Shown: positions 21,751 through 32,699 of the stretch, piece after piece
Numbering within the stretch: position 1 is the stretch's first letter
Layout: every line of letters starts with the position of its first letter
Notes under the pieces: generated by a model
What the model was told of the DNA's origin: nothing
Seen by the model: only the letters and a program-made list of their open reading frames with translations
Databases searched by the model: none
Position numbers and translations under genes: made by a program
Origin: Adiantum capillus-veneris
Lineage: Eukaryota > Streptophyta > Polypodiopsida > Polypodiales > Pteridaceae
DNA length: 64,000 nt
Reading direction: 5' to 3'
Assembly: GCA_014529385.2 (NCBI GenBank)
Contig: CM043945.1
Location: forward strand, 151,815,741-151,879,740

Positions 21751-22042
21751 GGTAAATGCTGCACCTGCTGTGAAAACTGCCCGAAAATAGGAGAAATGGA
21801 GTGGGAACAACCTGTGCTATATAGCACAAACCGTAGAAGACTGTAAGGCACCTGTTATGCAAAAAACGGCACTGACAGAAATTCTGCACAAAATGACGAA
21901 ATAGCCTGTGCAGTACTGCCTGTAGTGGAAACGGAGGTCAAAATGAGCCCAAATCAAAACGCTCGCCAAAGCTCACTGAAATCGGAGAAGGTGAGCAGGC
22001 GTGTGCTGGAGCAGCTGGTGACTAAGCCTGGGAGGACGTGAC

Positions 22043-22056
22043 CTGCTCTGATACCA
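22043..22056 (-). promoter_or_regulatory. primer binding site of copia (initiator Met)
   Basis: TGGTATCAGAGCAG on the minus strand, two bases after the 5' LTR; this is the standard plant copia site complementary to initiator tRNA-Met. Confidence 0.92.
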
Positions 22057-22058
22057 AT

Positions 22059-22285
22059 TGTTGGAATTAGGGTTGCAGAGAAACACACACAGCTTGGAGA
22101 AGACGAAGGAAGCTCAAGGCACACAATAGAGAGTGTGTTACTTAGTGTGCAATAGAAAGATGGATAGCCCTAGAGTGATGGGCGTATATACAATGCACGG
22201 GGGTAAAAACCTCCTAAAGAGGGAGAAAATGCCCCGACGGTCCTAGTGTGTTCACACACATCACTACCACATGTATATGGTAAAA
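22059..22285 (-). repeat. 5' LTR of the copia element
   Basis: 227 bp, partner of 7347-7573. The terminal ACA has become AAA, and the adjoining target copy reads TTTAA instead of TTTAC. Confidence 0.9.
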
Positions 22286-22290
22286 TTTAA

Positions 22291-22694
22291 ACTTTTAAAT
22301 CAAAAACTAAGCATATGTGGGTATTGGGGTATCATTGCTAAGCATTTAGATGCATTCTGGGTCAAAAAAGACTAGGTCAAAAATCCACTGCTGTTAATAA
22401 TCGCGATTTTGGAACTTGACCTAAAGTGGGGTTTGAGGCCATAGGCATGTGTGCTTACGTCTTATAAACTTGTCCTAGAAGTTTCGTTACGTTTGGATGT
22501 CATTTGATGTTGTAACGGATGTGATTTGCTTGCCGATGAGAGATTGGCTTTTGGTGATTTCAGTCAATTGACAACCTCTTGTAGCCTCTATGCACTAGTC
22601 AAGTCAGCTTCGTTCCATGGTTTGACAAATTAATCATGGTTCTCGCTAATACTGCAACAAGATAGGATGATGAGATTAGACATGCGTCCCCACA
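22291..22694 (+). repeat. 5' LTR of element C, second part
   Basis: Continues 6880-7346 after the copia insertion and its target duplication. Compared with 29716-30177 it lacks about 52 bases near 22562. It ends CCCCACA two bases before the primer site. Confidence 0.85.
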
Positions 22695-22696
22695 TT

Positions 22697-22714
22697 TGGC
22701 ACCGCTGCCGTGGA
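22697..22714 (+). promoter_or_regulatory. primer binding site of element C
   Basis: TGGCACCGCTGCCGTGGA, differing at about three positions from the tRNA-Asp type site used by many plant gypsy elements. This supports a gypsy origin for C. Confidence 0.7.
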
Positions 22715-23235
22715 TCGAAGAGACCTAAACTAGAAAAAAATGTGAGCGTCTTGTGTAGTTGTCCTTTAACTTCCCCTAGGTTTGTCTAGAGTTCAAAGCT
22801 TTCTTTTAGAAACCGCATAACTTAAGATTGTTGTCTTTTGTTGTGTAGAGGTAGCTTGGAAGTAATCGTACTTGCTGATTACCTTTAGGATTGTAGGACT
22901 GTAGATTTAGATTAGGATTTGGAGAATGATTGGTAGACAAAACAAGTCTTAAGATCAAGGCTCTAAAAAATATAAAAAACACAAGAAAACGAGTGTTTGT
23001 GGACACTTTCCACAACCCCATTGCATGAGAATCTAAGAGTTGGGTAAGTAAGATCTGAGGTGGATTTCAAAAACATTGCTCTCTGAAAGAATCAAGTGTG
23101 AGTTGTCATTGGAAGTTGCAAAATTTCAGGTCTACGGCTAGAAATAGCTCAAAAAGACTCCAATCCAGTCAATCCGGCTGGAGAGTAAGCCTAAGAGTTT
23201 TCTGAACTAGCTGGTAAGCTCAAAGACACTTCGAG

Positions 23236-24270
23236 GTAAATAATTTCAAGAGTTGGCCAAAACTCAGATTATTTACTTTTTCTTGACATTTTATGCCAAA
23301 TTAAGTTTTGACCTGATTCATAGGCTTAAAATGCATCATATAAAGACTGTCCTTGAGAAAATTGCAAAAAAAGTGCTCATTTCAAGCCTAAAGTTAATAA
23401 TCGTGATTATTAACTTTTTGATCTAAATTGGCCAAGGTTCATACCATTGACTCATTGCATGTGTACAAACAACTTTTGTAAAGGCCCAAGAGATTTGGAT
23501 CACTAAATTGACAAAAAACTGGGTAAAAACTAAAGTTTGTACTGACTTTTTGAATCTTGAGTATAAATTGGGAAAACGTTTATCCAAACTGTTGAAATTT
23601 GATTCATAGGCATATGTTGATGTGATAAACATGTCTATATGCTCAGTTGAATTTGCAAACTTTGTAAGAAGTAAATAATCGCGATTATTTACATCTGTCC
23701 ACTATCTTAACTTTTGTGACCAAGTCAGCATACCAGTAGCTTCACCATGTTGTAATAAGCCCACAAACCAGATTTGGTAAGATTTAGACCACTGGAGTGA
23801 AATTTGTGACTAAAATTGCAAAGTTAATCTGCGGACAGATAATTGATGACCATTTGACCAAAAACTGTCCAAACTTAACGAAACTCGGCTAGTGACCTTA
23901 ACTTAAGTTGCTTAATAGATTTGTGTCAAAGTTGGGGCAAAAACTTGCAAAACTATAGCTGGAGTAAATAATTGTGATTATTTACATCTGCTTCAAAACT
24001 TAATGATTTTGCAAATTTGATTATACCACAAGCTCAAGCACATCAAGTAGACCTCACAAATCAATTTTGGTGAAATTTGGATCCCAAAAGGGAGACAATT
24101 TCCAGATTCTCAAAATTAGAGTCTACAGACACCAAACAATTGATAAACTTGATCAGATCTTGTCCAAACTTGTTGAAACTTGTCCAAGGAATTTAACAGG
24201 TTGTATACTTGCCAAACCTATCAAAAAGTGCAAAGAATTGACAAAAGTAAATAATTGCAATTATTTACTT
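23236..24270 (+). repeat. diverged ~280-bp tandem repeats with AT palindrome
   Basis: Leader of element C between the primer site and gag. The palindrome AATAATCGCGATTATT or a variant recurs near 23394, 23668, 23962 and 24247, each flanked by GT(T)A and A(T)AC, with spacings of about 274, 294 and 285 bases. A split version lies at 23238-23278. Between palindromes, phrases such as TTTGGTAARATTTRGA and CAAACTTRWTGAAACT recur in diverged form. The inverted relative E has the same motif near 32107, 32388 and 32667. Confidence 0.65.
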
Positions 24271-24601
24271 CTGCTATCTAGAGACATCAATTTTGATTTT
24301 AGAACTTATACAGTGATCGACCATCATAATATAAAGCCACGGGGCAATTTTGGGTTCAATCGGATCAAAATTGATACATGTACACTCAGTTTACAGGTTG
24401 CAGATTAGACCTTTGATTTTTGATAAAGTCAAATTTGAAAGTCAAATTTTGACTCTCATAGCTTGATTTGAAGTGATACACAGAGACCAATCACAAGAAT
24501 AGCAAAAACTCTAGTGTCTTTTTAGAAGAATAGCTAACTTGATCAAGTTTGTACAGGAATCAGGTTGCAGACAAGGAATCCGTGGCTTGACAACATCCGA
24601 A

Positions 24602-25838
24602 ATGTCTTCTTACTCGACTCACTCAAAAACTGGAACGACAATGTGCTATAAGCATATACTATCTTTTTACAAGACTAACCGTCATGGAGCCCAGGTTTAC
24701 TTGGACCCTAACGAGGAGTATGCTATTCGCATTGATGACCATGGTATTGAGTTTGAAGAAGAGGTTAGGGCAAACAAACAAGGAAAAATGTACATGGATC
24801 AAAATGGAACTGAGTATTTACAAGTTGAAAACCCTGACGTGATAGACAAATGGGGGTTAGAAGTAAACACCATAATCCCAGATATGTCATCAAAAGAAGG
24901 ACCACCAACTTTAGAATTCAAGGGATACTATCAAGTAGACTTGAAGCCTTTGAAATGGCTTAGTACGGACAATCCTAGGATCGGAATCTATTGTTGGGAA
25001 GACAGAAACATAAAAGATCTCCTGTGGACTTCTCATGCCAAACCAGGACAATTAACGGCCATGAAGATCATCTATATCTTCAAGATCAAACATAAGGGAT
25101 TAGAAGATCTACCAACCTACCTGTTTAGGGATTGTTATAACAACAACTTTGTTATGATGACTCCTGAGGTGGTAGAACAAACCAAATACCAAGGGTATTC
25201 CATACGGGATTGGATATTAGGGCAAGGACCATAAACAATTCCAAGGGTTGAACACCGTAAGAGATCATATGAGAGTAATGTGAAGAAACCAGAAACCACC
25301 TCATCACGTAGAAAACCGGGTGACACTAAGGTCAGTCCATGGCTACATGAGTCAGTATTTCCAATAGACTGGTTTGAAGGACTCGGAACAGGACCAACTC
25401 CTAGAAGACCTGGAGTTGAACCAAAAAGACACGTTAGAGCAGCTGATTTTCAGAAATGGGTCAGAAAATACAATGGATCAGGGGATCCATATGACCACTT
25501 AGCAAGCTTTAAGCAAGTGCTAAGAGCAGAGCGTATATTCAATTTCCATACTCAATTCAAGGGGTTTGGAATGACATTAGAAGGAAAAGAAAGAATTGAC
25601 ATGGTTCCGAAACATTCTACCAAGGTCAATCATGGACTTGAACACATTAGCTCAAGGATTTGTAGCTCCTTGTTCCAAAATGGGGATCAAACATAATACG
25701 GTAGCTCAAATCTACAGATTTAAACAAAAACATGGTGAGTCTGTTAGGGATTGTGCAACTCAAATGAAACAATGCATTGCCAACGTATCAACTAGACCCC
25801 GAGTCAAACAAAGAGGCAAAGGCATCCTACCTTTCTAG
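24602..25838 (+). pseudogene. element C gag-like gene
   Basis: The first frame (start taken at MSSYSTHS, 24602) runs about 210 codons of novel sequence with YLDPNEEYAIRIDDHG and ends at TAA 25232-25234. The same frame continues with a retrotransposon capsid core: RHVRAADFQKWVRKYNG then DPYDHLASFKQVLRAE and FHTQFKGFG. Near 25595 a frameshift moves the rest (SIMDLNTLAQGFVA, QIYRFKQKHGESVRDC) into another frame. This is a gypsy-type Gag with an unusual amino-terminal extension. No zinc knuckle or protease follows. Broken by at least one stop and two frameshifts. Confidence 0.75.
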
Positions 25839-28800
25839 AGAACAGCTAGAAGAGCACCACACTACAGTCTTCACTGGCAGGTTCAAAAGTGACGAGGGGA
25901 ATCAGGTGGAGTTGCAACTCCTACCCAAAGAAGTCTATGATGTAGTTACTAAACCAAAAACCAAGGAAGCTAACCCCAGGTTGGGGCTCAGGAATTTCTA
26001 CGAACAAGAGCCTTGCGGAGTGGATTTTCAGAAGTCTTATGAGCTTCTATCCACAATCAAAGAAGACGGAACCGCACAGATATTTGACACCCAAGGGAAC
26101 AAGGTCGAAGTAGTGATCACAAAAGAGATAGTGGAAGAGGTACTCAGACTGCCCATTGAAGGAATGACCATGTGGACAAGAGACAGGAAAACCGCCGGTA
26201 CATTTACCAAAGAGACAGCCGCGGCTACATTCGCCAATCTTATCCAGCCCGTTTGTACCAACAGCACTTTCATTTTCTGGCAAAAAGGCCTCCAAGGTAC
26301 ACTACACCAAATCACGCCGTGGCCACCACATTCATTCAGGTTCTCAAGTTGACAACAAGGCAACCAATGGACCATGCCCAGTATGTCTTGACAACATTGA
26401 AGGGTACCAAAAAGGAAAGCAAAATCATGTACTTGGGTGCACCATAGGTCTTGACTAGAATAGCATATCATGCCATCGGCATGGCCGACAACCTACCACC
26501 TTCCCTTGATAAGAATACATGGATATTGGTAGCACAACCCTCTCCGCAAGCTACAAGTTCAGGCAAAAGATCATATAAATCTGATGATGAGTCAGTTGAT
26601 AGCTCGCTGGAACGGCACAGTAGCGAGAGCTCTGACAATGAAGAAAAGAGAGCTCAGAGAGAATAGATGAAAAGAAAATTTGTGTCCGCACACCAAGAGG
26701 AGCCAACTGAAAAACAAGCGTGCTTTGAAAGAGAAAAACAGGCGTACCAACGTAGTAGGAAAGCACAAGGGAAGGACCCAGAAAGATGGGTACCTCTGCA
26801 GGACTTAAAGGCCCTCGAACAAAGCATCATACAAGAAAAGAGGTGGATGATCCAACAGAGCATTTAGAAAGAATGTACCAAGAGGCTGAAGCTCTAAAGT
26901 TGAAGGAGGCAGAAGAAGCCACAAAGAAAGCCAAGGAAGAAGAAGACCAAAGGCCGAGGAAGCGGCTGGCCAAAAGCAAATTCATGGATCTCTCCGACCC
27001 ATCTCACCGCATATAGAACAACAAGACCATCCCATGCCTAGCCCACCACCATCACCTCCAGGCAAAGACACCAATGAAGAAGCAAAACCTGAGAAACAGA
27101 AAGATTCTGAGTCCACTCAACAAACAGAATCTACACAAGAAGCTGACCACCCCGATGGACAAAAAGAAAAAGAAGCCGAGCCGGAACCGGAGAATGCAGC
27201 TGAAGATACTCAAAAGCCAGAAGAGGAAAAGTCAAGCCGTTGTGAAAAAGAGATTGATAAGGAAGCAGATGCAAAAAAAGCGCCTACCACTGCACATGAG
27301 ATGGAGCCCGCACTAGAAAAGGAAGAAAGGCCAACACCTAAAGAGACAACAAGGGTTGAGACAACACCCTCCACTTCTACTTAGTCATAAATTGTTGAGA
27401 CATCAAAGACTCATGATACCCAAGAAGAAAACCTACCATCTAGCTCTATACAAGAACCACCAGCAGTTACGACGCAGCAAGAAGCCATACACGAGGCTAC
27501 AGGTACATCCACCTGGCAAGACACGAGGAGTGGAAGTCAAACAATGAAGTAATAGTACAGGTCAATGAATATGCATGGCAGATGCAGGAAATGACAGAGA
27601 GACTCTGTTCAACAGCTTTAAACCACAGCACAAAGGCCAAGGAACTGGAAATGGTGATTGACGCTCTTCAAGGAGAGCTAGAAGACAGGATGATTGTCAT
27701 CATTGATCTCCAAAGGCAGGTGCAAGAGTTGAAGGCAGAAGCAGAACATCATCAGTTGGCCAGAGATAAACAACAAAAAGAAATGGAGGAGTTAGGTGAT
27801 CTACTCACCAAATTATCCGATGCCTTTAAAGCAAAAGATGAGTAGCTGAGAGAAGTTACAAATGAACTTCTTACGACCTCTCTGTCAGCTGAAAAAAGTC
27901 AGGTGCAGTTAGATGTTGCCAATGCTCTCTACAATATTCTGAACAGGGGATCAATGATTAATTGGAATTAAAGTTAGAAAAAGCACAGCGCAGAGACCTG
28001 GCAGTGATGCGGGTTCAGAGAGAGGAGGAGCTTCTAAAGGAGATAGCAGAACTCAAGCGGATTAATCAACTCCTCAGAGATGGAAAACTAGACACGCAGG
28101 AAGAGGCATGCACTTTAGAGCCGCCACAGATAGACATACCCTCGGTCTCGTTTGCTGAGTTTGAGACACAGTCCACAGCAGAGCCGAGTGGTGATGAGGA
28201 TTTTCAAGTTCACATCACAGATGCAGACACAATGCCAATGGTCCAGGTGTCAAAAGCTGAAGAAGATGCACTGAAGGAGAATATCATCCTAGAGGTGGAT
28301 GAGCAGTGGAAAGCGGCAATGGATTGAGAGTTGAGAGTTTTACACTCTGTCAACGTCACTCAACTCACTTCCAATCAGATCAACGCTCAATGGCACCAAC
28401 AATCCCTGCTGTAACCTCTCATCAAAGTAGAACTATTAGAGGTGAAAGAAAGGTTGTACAAGGATATGCAAGAAGATGGCGCAGATAAAGACTACCCAAA
28501 GTGGAGGTTAAGCTGGTTGAACAAGAATCCAAGATACCTAATTCTGTTCACAAGAGCACCTATAGCCCTTCAAAGAGATCCAACATTCTGTCCTGTACCC
28601 AGAGTAAGGACATGGCAAGCGCATGATGCACTGCAAAAGAAGAGGCCAACTTGGCTCAACTTCCCCAGGCTGCCAACTCCACAGAGAGGCCAAGTGACAG
28701 AGGAATACATGGTGAAAACCCTAACGGGCGCCATGTCTTTCTTCAAGAGTCTTCCAGATCTCTCCTCTGCCATGTTGTATAAAATCTGCAAAATGTTGGG

Positions 28801-29215
28801 AGAATGTTGCTAACATGTATACAAAAGTTTAATGAGCCTAAGCAAACAGGAGCCCCATGGCTATCATTCTTGGAAGGAACAAAGGCTTATGCTACGATCT
28901 GAGTGGGAAACCTTCAGAAGAGGTCCTTTACGGATTCTATGCCAGATGCATATTCGTTCCATTGAATAATATGCTAGCCTTTGAAGAAGCATTCTACACT
29001 AGATTCTTCACCTGGTGAACAAAGATATTTGCACCGGTGATCAACAACCTAATATCCAAGTTTGTAGGCTACTCAGTGGTGGAGCTGAAGAATAAAGTAA
29101 CAATGCAATTTCTACAAGTGCCCGATAATGAACGAAGAATTAGATACCAGAAGGAACTAGACATGCTTAAAGATCGCCTTGCCAGCTGTCAACCCGAAGA
29201 CTATTTCAACCCATA
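25777..29215 (+). pseudogene. element C second coding region, novel coiled-coil protein
   Basis: A long degenerate coding stretch in three frames. 25777-26352 holds ASYLSREQLEEHH and ITKEIVEEVLRLPIEGMTMW, reminiscent of plant-transposon gag-like proteins. At 26451-26666 comes RIAYHAIGMADNLPPSL and an acidic Ser-rich patch. 26786-27384 is rich in Glu, Lys and Pro. 27582-27845 and 27962-28160 are strongly heptad-patterned coiled coils (LQRQVQELKAEAEHH). 28442-28813 and 28857-29215 form a non-repetitive end (SLPDLSSAMLYKICKML, FVGYSVVELKNKVTMQFL). Matching pieces in remnant E show it is a regular part of the family. There is no reverse transcriptase, RNase H or integrase motif. Function unknown; a structural or RNA-packaging role is a guess. 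Confidence 0.6.
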
Positions 29216-29237
29216 AAGCTGTGTCAAGGAACGACAT

Positions 29238-29253
29238 AGGCGAGGAGGGGGGA
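29238..29253 (+). promoter_or_regulatory. polypurine tract of element C
   Basis: A purine run ending GAGGAGGGGGGA directly before the 3' LTR. Confidence 0.75.
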
Positions 29254-30177
29254 TGTTAGCAGCAAGCTAACACGGACACCATTTTTCGGAGTTCTCTTTG
29301 TAAAACATTTATTATTTTGATAAATCGAGAATATTGTAACTCCTATTTTCTGGGATAAACTCTGTAATTAATGAGTCAGGGCTACAAGCTTCTAGATTGT
29401 ATCAGCTAGTCATCACCTAGCTTTGGTAGAACTCCATATTATTAGTTTTGACCACCCAAAAACCTTGGCTAAGGTATAAAAGCCAATTTTTGTAAGTTTT
29501 TTATAAGTTTTGGATAAGAAATACACAGCGTGAGCTAATGGTGCTCACTTCTCTCCTTCTCGCTCTTCCTACTCCCTCTCCGATTGTCACATTGCGATAA
29601 CGTTTGTTGCATTGCAACCGTAGGTAAGAGCTCTACGCATTAACCTAAGCCATTCACAGTATTTTGTAGTTTTTGGCGTCGCCGACCCGTGGCCTAATTT
29701 CATCATAACTAGGAATTTACACTTTTAAATCGAAAACTAAGCATAGACGGGGTATTGGGGCATCATTGCTAAGCATTTAGATGCATTCTGGGTCGAAAAT
29801 GACTATGTCAAAAATCCACTGCTATTAATAATGGCGATTTTGGAACTTGATAGAAAGTGGGGTTTGAGACCATATATAGGCATGTGTGCTTAGGTCTTAT
29901 AAACTTTTCCTAGAAGTTTCGTTATGTTTGGATATCATTTGATGCTGTAACGGATGTGATTTGCTTGCCGATGAGCGATTGGCTTTTGGTGATTTCAGAC
30001 ACTTGAGTGTAGCTTGAGTTAGATGCGAGTTGTTAGTTGTTTTCTGAGAGATTGACAACCTCTCGTATCCTCTATGCACTAGTCGAGTCAGCTTCGTCCC
30101 ATGGTTTGACAAATTAATCGTGGTTCTTGCTAATACTGCAATAAGATAGGACGGTGAGGTTAGACATGCATCCCACA
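29254..30177 (+). repeat. 3' LTR of element C
   Basis: 924 bp, TGTTAGCAGC to CCCACA. It is uninterrupted and so shows the empty site of the copia insertion (GGAATTTACACTTTT near 29708-29722). TATA box at 29475-29481. Visibly more diverged from its partner than the LTRs of B or of copia, so C is older. Confidence 0.88.
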
Positions 30178-30182
30178 CAGTG

Positions 30183-30893
30183 CCGTCTGTTGTATTGCAA
30201 TCGTAGATCAGAGCTCTACGCATTGACGTAAACATATCATGGTAAACAATAGTTTTTGGCGTTGCCAATCCATGGCCTAATTTCATCACAAGTCAGAATT
30301 TAAGCTTGGAAATTGTAAAGTAAGCATAGGTGGGAATTGGGGCACCATTGCGAAGCATTTAGATGCATTTGGGGTCAGAAATGACTAGGTTAAAATCTCA
30401 CTGTTGTTAATAATTACATTTTTTTCACTTCATCAAAAGTGAGATATGATACAATAAGCATGTCTACTTGTCCTAGAAGTTTCATAACATTCGGATGTCG
30501 TTTGATGCTGTAATAGTCATGTTTTGTTTGCCAATTAGTGACTAGCTTTTGATGACTTAGGTCATTTGAGTGTAGCTTCTGTTAGATGCAAGTTGTTTGT
30601 TGTTTTCCTAGAGAGTTGCAGGTCTTATATACTTGTCCTAGAAGTTTCATAACATTCGGATGTCGTTTGATGCTGTAATAGTCATGTTTTGTTTGCCAAT
30701 TAGTGACTAGCTTTTGATGACTTAGGTCATTTGAGTGTAGCTTCTGTTAGATGCAAGTTGTTTGTTGTTTTCCAAGAGATTGACATCCTCTTGTAGCCTC
30801 TATGCACTAGTCAAGTCCGCTTCATCCCATGGATTGACAATTATGTTTGTGGTTCTCACTATGTCTGCAAAATAAGTTAAGTGTGAGGTTATT
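30183..30893 (+). repeat. right half of LTR D, with 165-bp duplication
   Basis: Continues LTR D after element C and its CAGTG duplication. It matches the C LTR as far as about 30890. Within it 143 bases are repeated exactly at a spacing of 165 (30466-30608 and 30631-30773), which the C LTRs do not show. No primer site follows, so D is a solo or truncated LTR. Confidence 0.65.
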
Positions 30894-31893
30894 TGTGATG
30901 GGATGCCACTACTTTTATCTTCATTTCCTCTCTCCTTGCCCTCTTTTCTTCATTCACAAAGCTCTCTTCACGTTTGTGGGCTTCAGGTGAGCTTTCTACT
31001 GATTCTTTATCTGATTTATAGATTCTTTTCTTCTTTGATCTAGTGGCTTGTAAAGAAGTTGAGCTGTAACTATCCATGTATTCTGCCATCCCAATAGCAG
31101 GGTATGCAATCCGGATTAGAACTTATGGAGCGCCCATATATGTTACTTTTTTTCTTCTGGAGTATTGTAAGCACGTACTAAGAATGATCTATTGTTTGCC
31201 TTGTTGTTGACTTCAACACCTGCATGAAAGTGGTTGCAACCACATGATTGGGAGTAGTGTATCTTGGCGGTCTCTTTAAGAGAAAATGAAAGTGCTAGTG
31301 ATAGAGACAGTCAAGATCCTCCACTTGCTTGATGTACCAGGTTGGAGAAGGTGGCCGAGGTTGTATCCTTGGTGAATGTACCAACTGTCTTTCTATCTCT
31401 GGCCTCATTCTCATTCCTACAGTTGGCAGCTTTAATGCCTCAGCCATTATGTCTTTGTTAGTAGCCACTTTAACTTTTTGTCCCTATTGATTTGTGATAT
31501 GAGCAGATCCATTCTCTTTGATTGTGTGGAAAACACTTCAGAAGGTCGCTGGAAATGTACTTGATCGTAGAATTCTCAAAGTCCTAACCTTCTGTTGGCT
31601 TATTTTGTGGTTGGATTCTTGGCTACATCAGAAACTTCTTTGGGTAGCATCTACAACTCTAATTGGTTTTTATCTTCATTCTTGAACCTGTCAGTGAAGA
31701 GTGTGGTGTTGTGTTCTTCAAGTTGTTCCTTTGATAGGTAGGTTACCTTGGCCGTTTTCACTGAACTCAGCTCCAACTGGTATGGTGGAAATTCTTGTAG
31801 CTTTTCTTTTTGGGTCATCCTGTTCTTTGCTTTCTCAGCAGCTTGCATTGCACCTATTAGGAGAATACAGTTCGTAGTTAGAAAATTCCACAT
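30889..31893 (-). pseudogene. inverted relative of element C coding region (E)
   Basis: Leftward fragments homologous to the second coding region of C. The frame at 31651-31893 has VTYLSKEQLEEHNTT (C: ASYLSREQLEEHHTT). The frame at 30889-31089 has KRIYKSDKESVESS then NEEKRARREEMK (C: KRSYKSDDESVDSS, NEEKRAQRE). Order is the same as in C, with stops and frameshifts between. It stops abruptly at LTR D. Confidence 0.65.
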
Positions 31894-31971
31894 ATTCTGC
31901 TCTGAAATTCCCTGTGTCTAAATTGCTACCAAATGATGTCCATTTTGCTTCAAATCAGTTTTGGAGCATGC

Positions 31972-32109
31972 ATAGATGCATAAAAACATGTAAAGATCAA
32001 AACCATTCAATCCAAGTGAAATTGGCAACCAAAGTAAATAATAGATGCATAAAAACATGTAAAGATCAAAACCATTCAATCCAAGTGAAATTGGCAACCA
32101 AAGTACATA
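31972..32109. repeat. 69-bp tandem duplication
   Basis: The segment starting ATAGATGCATAAAAACATG is repeated once, head to tail, with period 69; the copies are virtually identical. It lies in the leader of remnant E. Confidence 0.85.
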
Positions 32110-32690
32110 ATCATGATTATTTACAATAGGAATTTTAAAAATAAATTTGCACGTTTGACTTCACAGACCTGAAAAACATGCGATTTAGATACTTTGAGTG
32201 AAGTGTGGGCTCATTTGAGTGCACAGGGTGTAAATGGTGCTAGATTTAGACTGCAAACTCTAAAACAAGAGATATTAAGGGACTTTGGGTTTTTGAGGTC
32301 AAACTTGATTGGTGGGCTTGTCACATCATGTACTTTGGTCCAATAAGGTCAAAGTTGAAATTTGAACTCATTCTGGTAAGAAAATAAATAGTCGCGAGTA
32401 TTAACTTTCTCATCAAATTGGACATTTTTTGTTGCAAGCTGGTGCTAGACATGCTATAGAGCCTTTGTGTGAAATATGGGATGATTTGGATCAAAAAATG
32501 TGACAAACAACTCAAAATTTGGATAGAAAATCTTTTAGTGCGTTGTTTGACAAAATCTAAGATTTTCTTGATCTTTTGGGCTCATATTTGACATGTGGCA
32601 TGAGATAGATGTGTACAAGTGCTAGGTGAAGAAAAACTATGTTTTTCAAGACAATTGTGCACAAAATTAAATAGTCGTGATTATTAACAA
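32100..32690. repeat. AT palindrome repeats in the leader of E
   Basis: Variants of AATAATCGCGATTATT (here AATCATGATTATT, AATAGTCGCGAGTATT, AATAGTCGTGATTATT) recur near 32107, 32388 and 32667, the same spacing of about 280 bases as in element C. Confidence 0.55.
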
Positions 32691-32699
32691 TAGTCATAT

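Larger units (their letters stand above)
7347..22285 (-). mobile_element. Ty1/copia retrotransposon, interrupted
   Basis: Leftward copia element with 227-bp LTRs (TGTTGG to AACA), an initiator-Met primer site at 22043-22056 and a polypurine tract at 7574-7582. The target duplication is TTTAC (7342-7346) against TTTAA (22286-22290), one mismatch. The intact site can be seen in the other C LTR near 29711. The LTR copies differ at only about five positions, so the insertion is fairly young. Without the nested DNA at about 10901-20893 it is about 4.9 kb, a normal copia length. Confidence 0.9.
6880..30177 (+). mobile_element. element C: LTR retrotransposon lacking pol
   Basis: Flanked by a perfect 5-bp target duplication, CAGTG (6875-6879 and 30178-30182). 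It has LTRs starting TGTTAGC and ending CCCACA, a primer site at 22697 and a purine run at 29238-29253. The 5' LTR is split by the copia element at 7347-22285. Without that insertion it is about 8.4 kb. It encodes a capsid gene and a second long coiled-coil region but no recognisable protease, reverse transcriptase, RNase H or integrase, so it would need enzymes from another element. It sits inside the related LTR D. Confidence 0.85.

Noticed and set aside
23236-24270. CRISPR-like array
   Set aside because: Units are diverged, about 280 bp long, in a plant retroelement leader with no cas genes.
24539-29215. Element C as a host gene cluster
   Set aside because: It lies between matching LTRs with primer site, purine tract and target duplication, and includes a retrotransposon capsid core.
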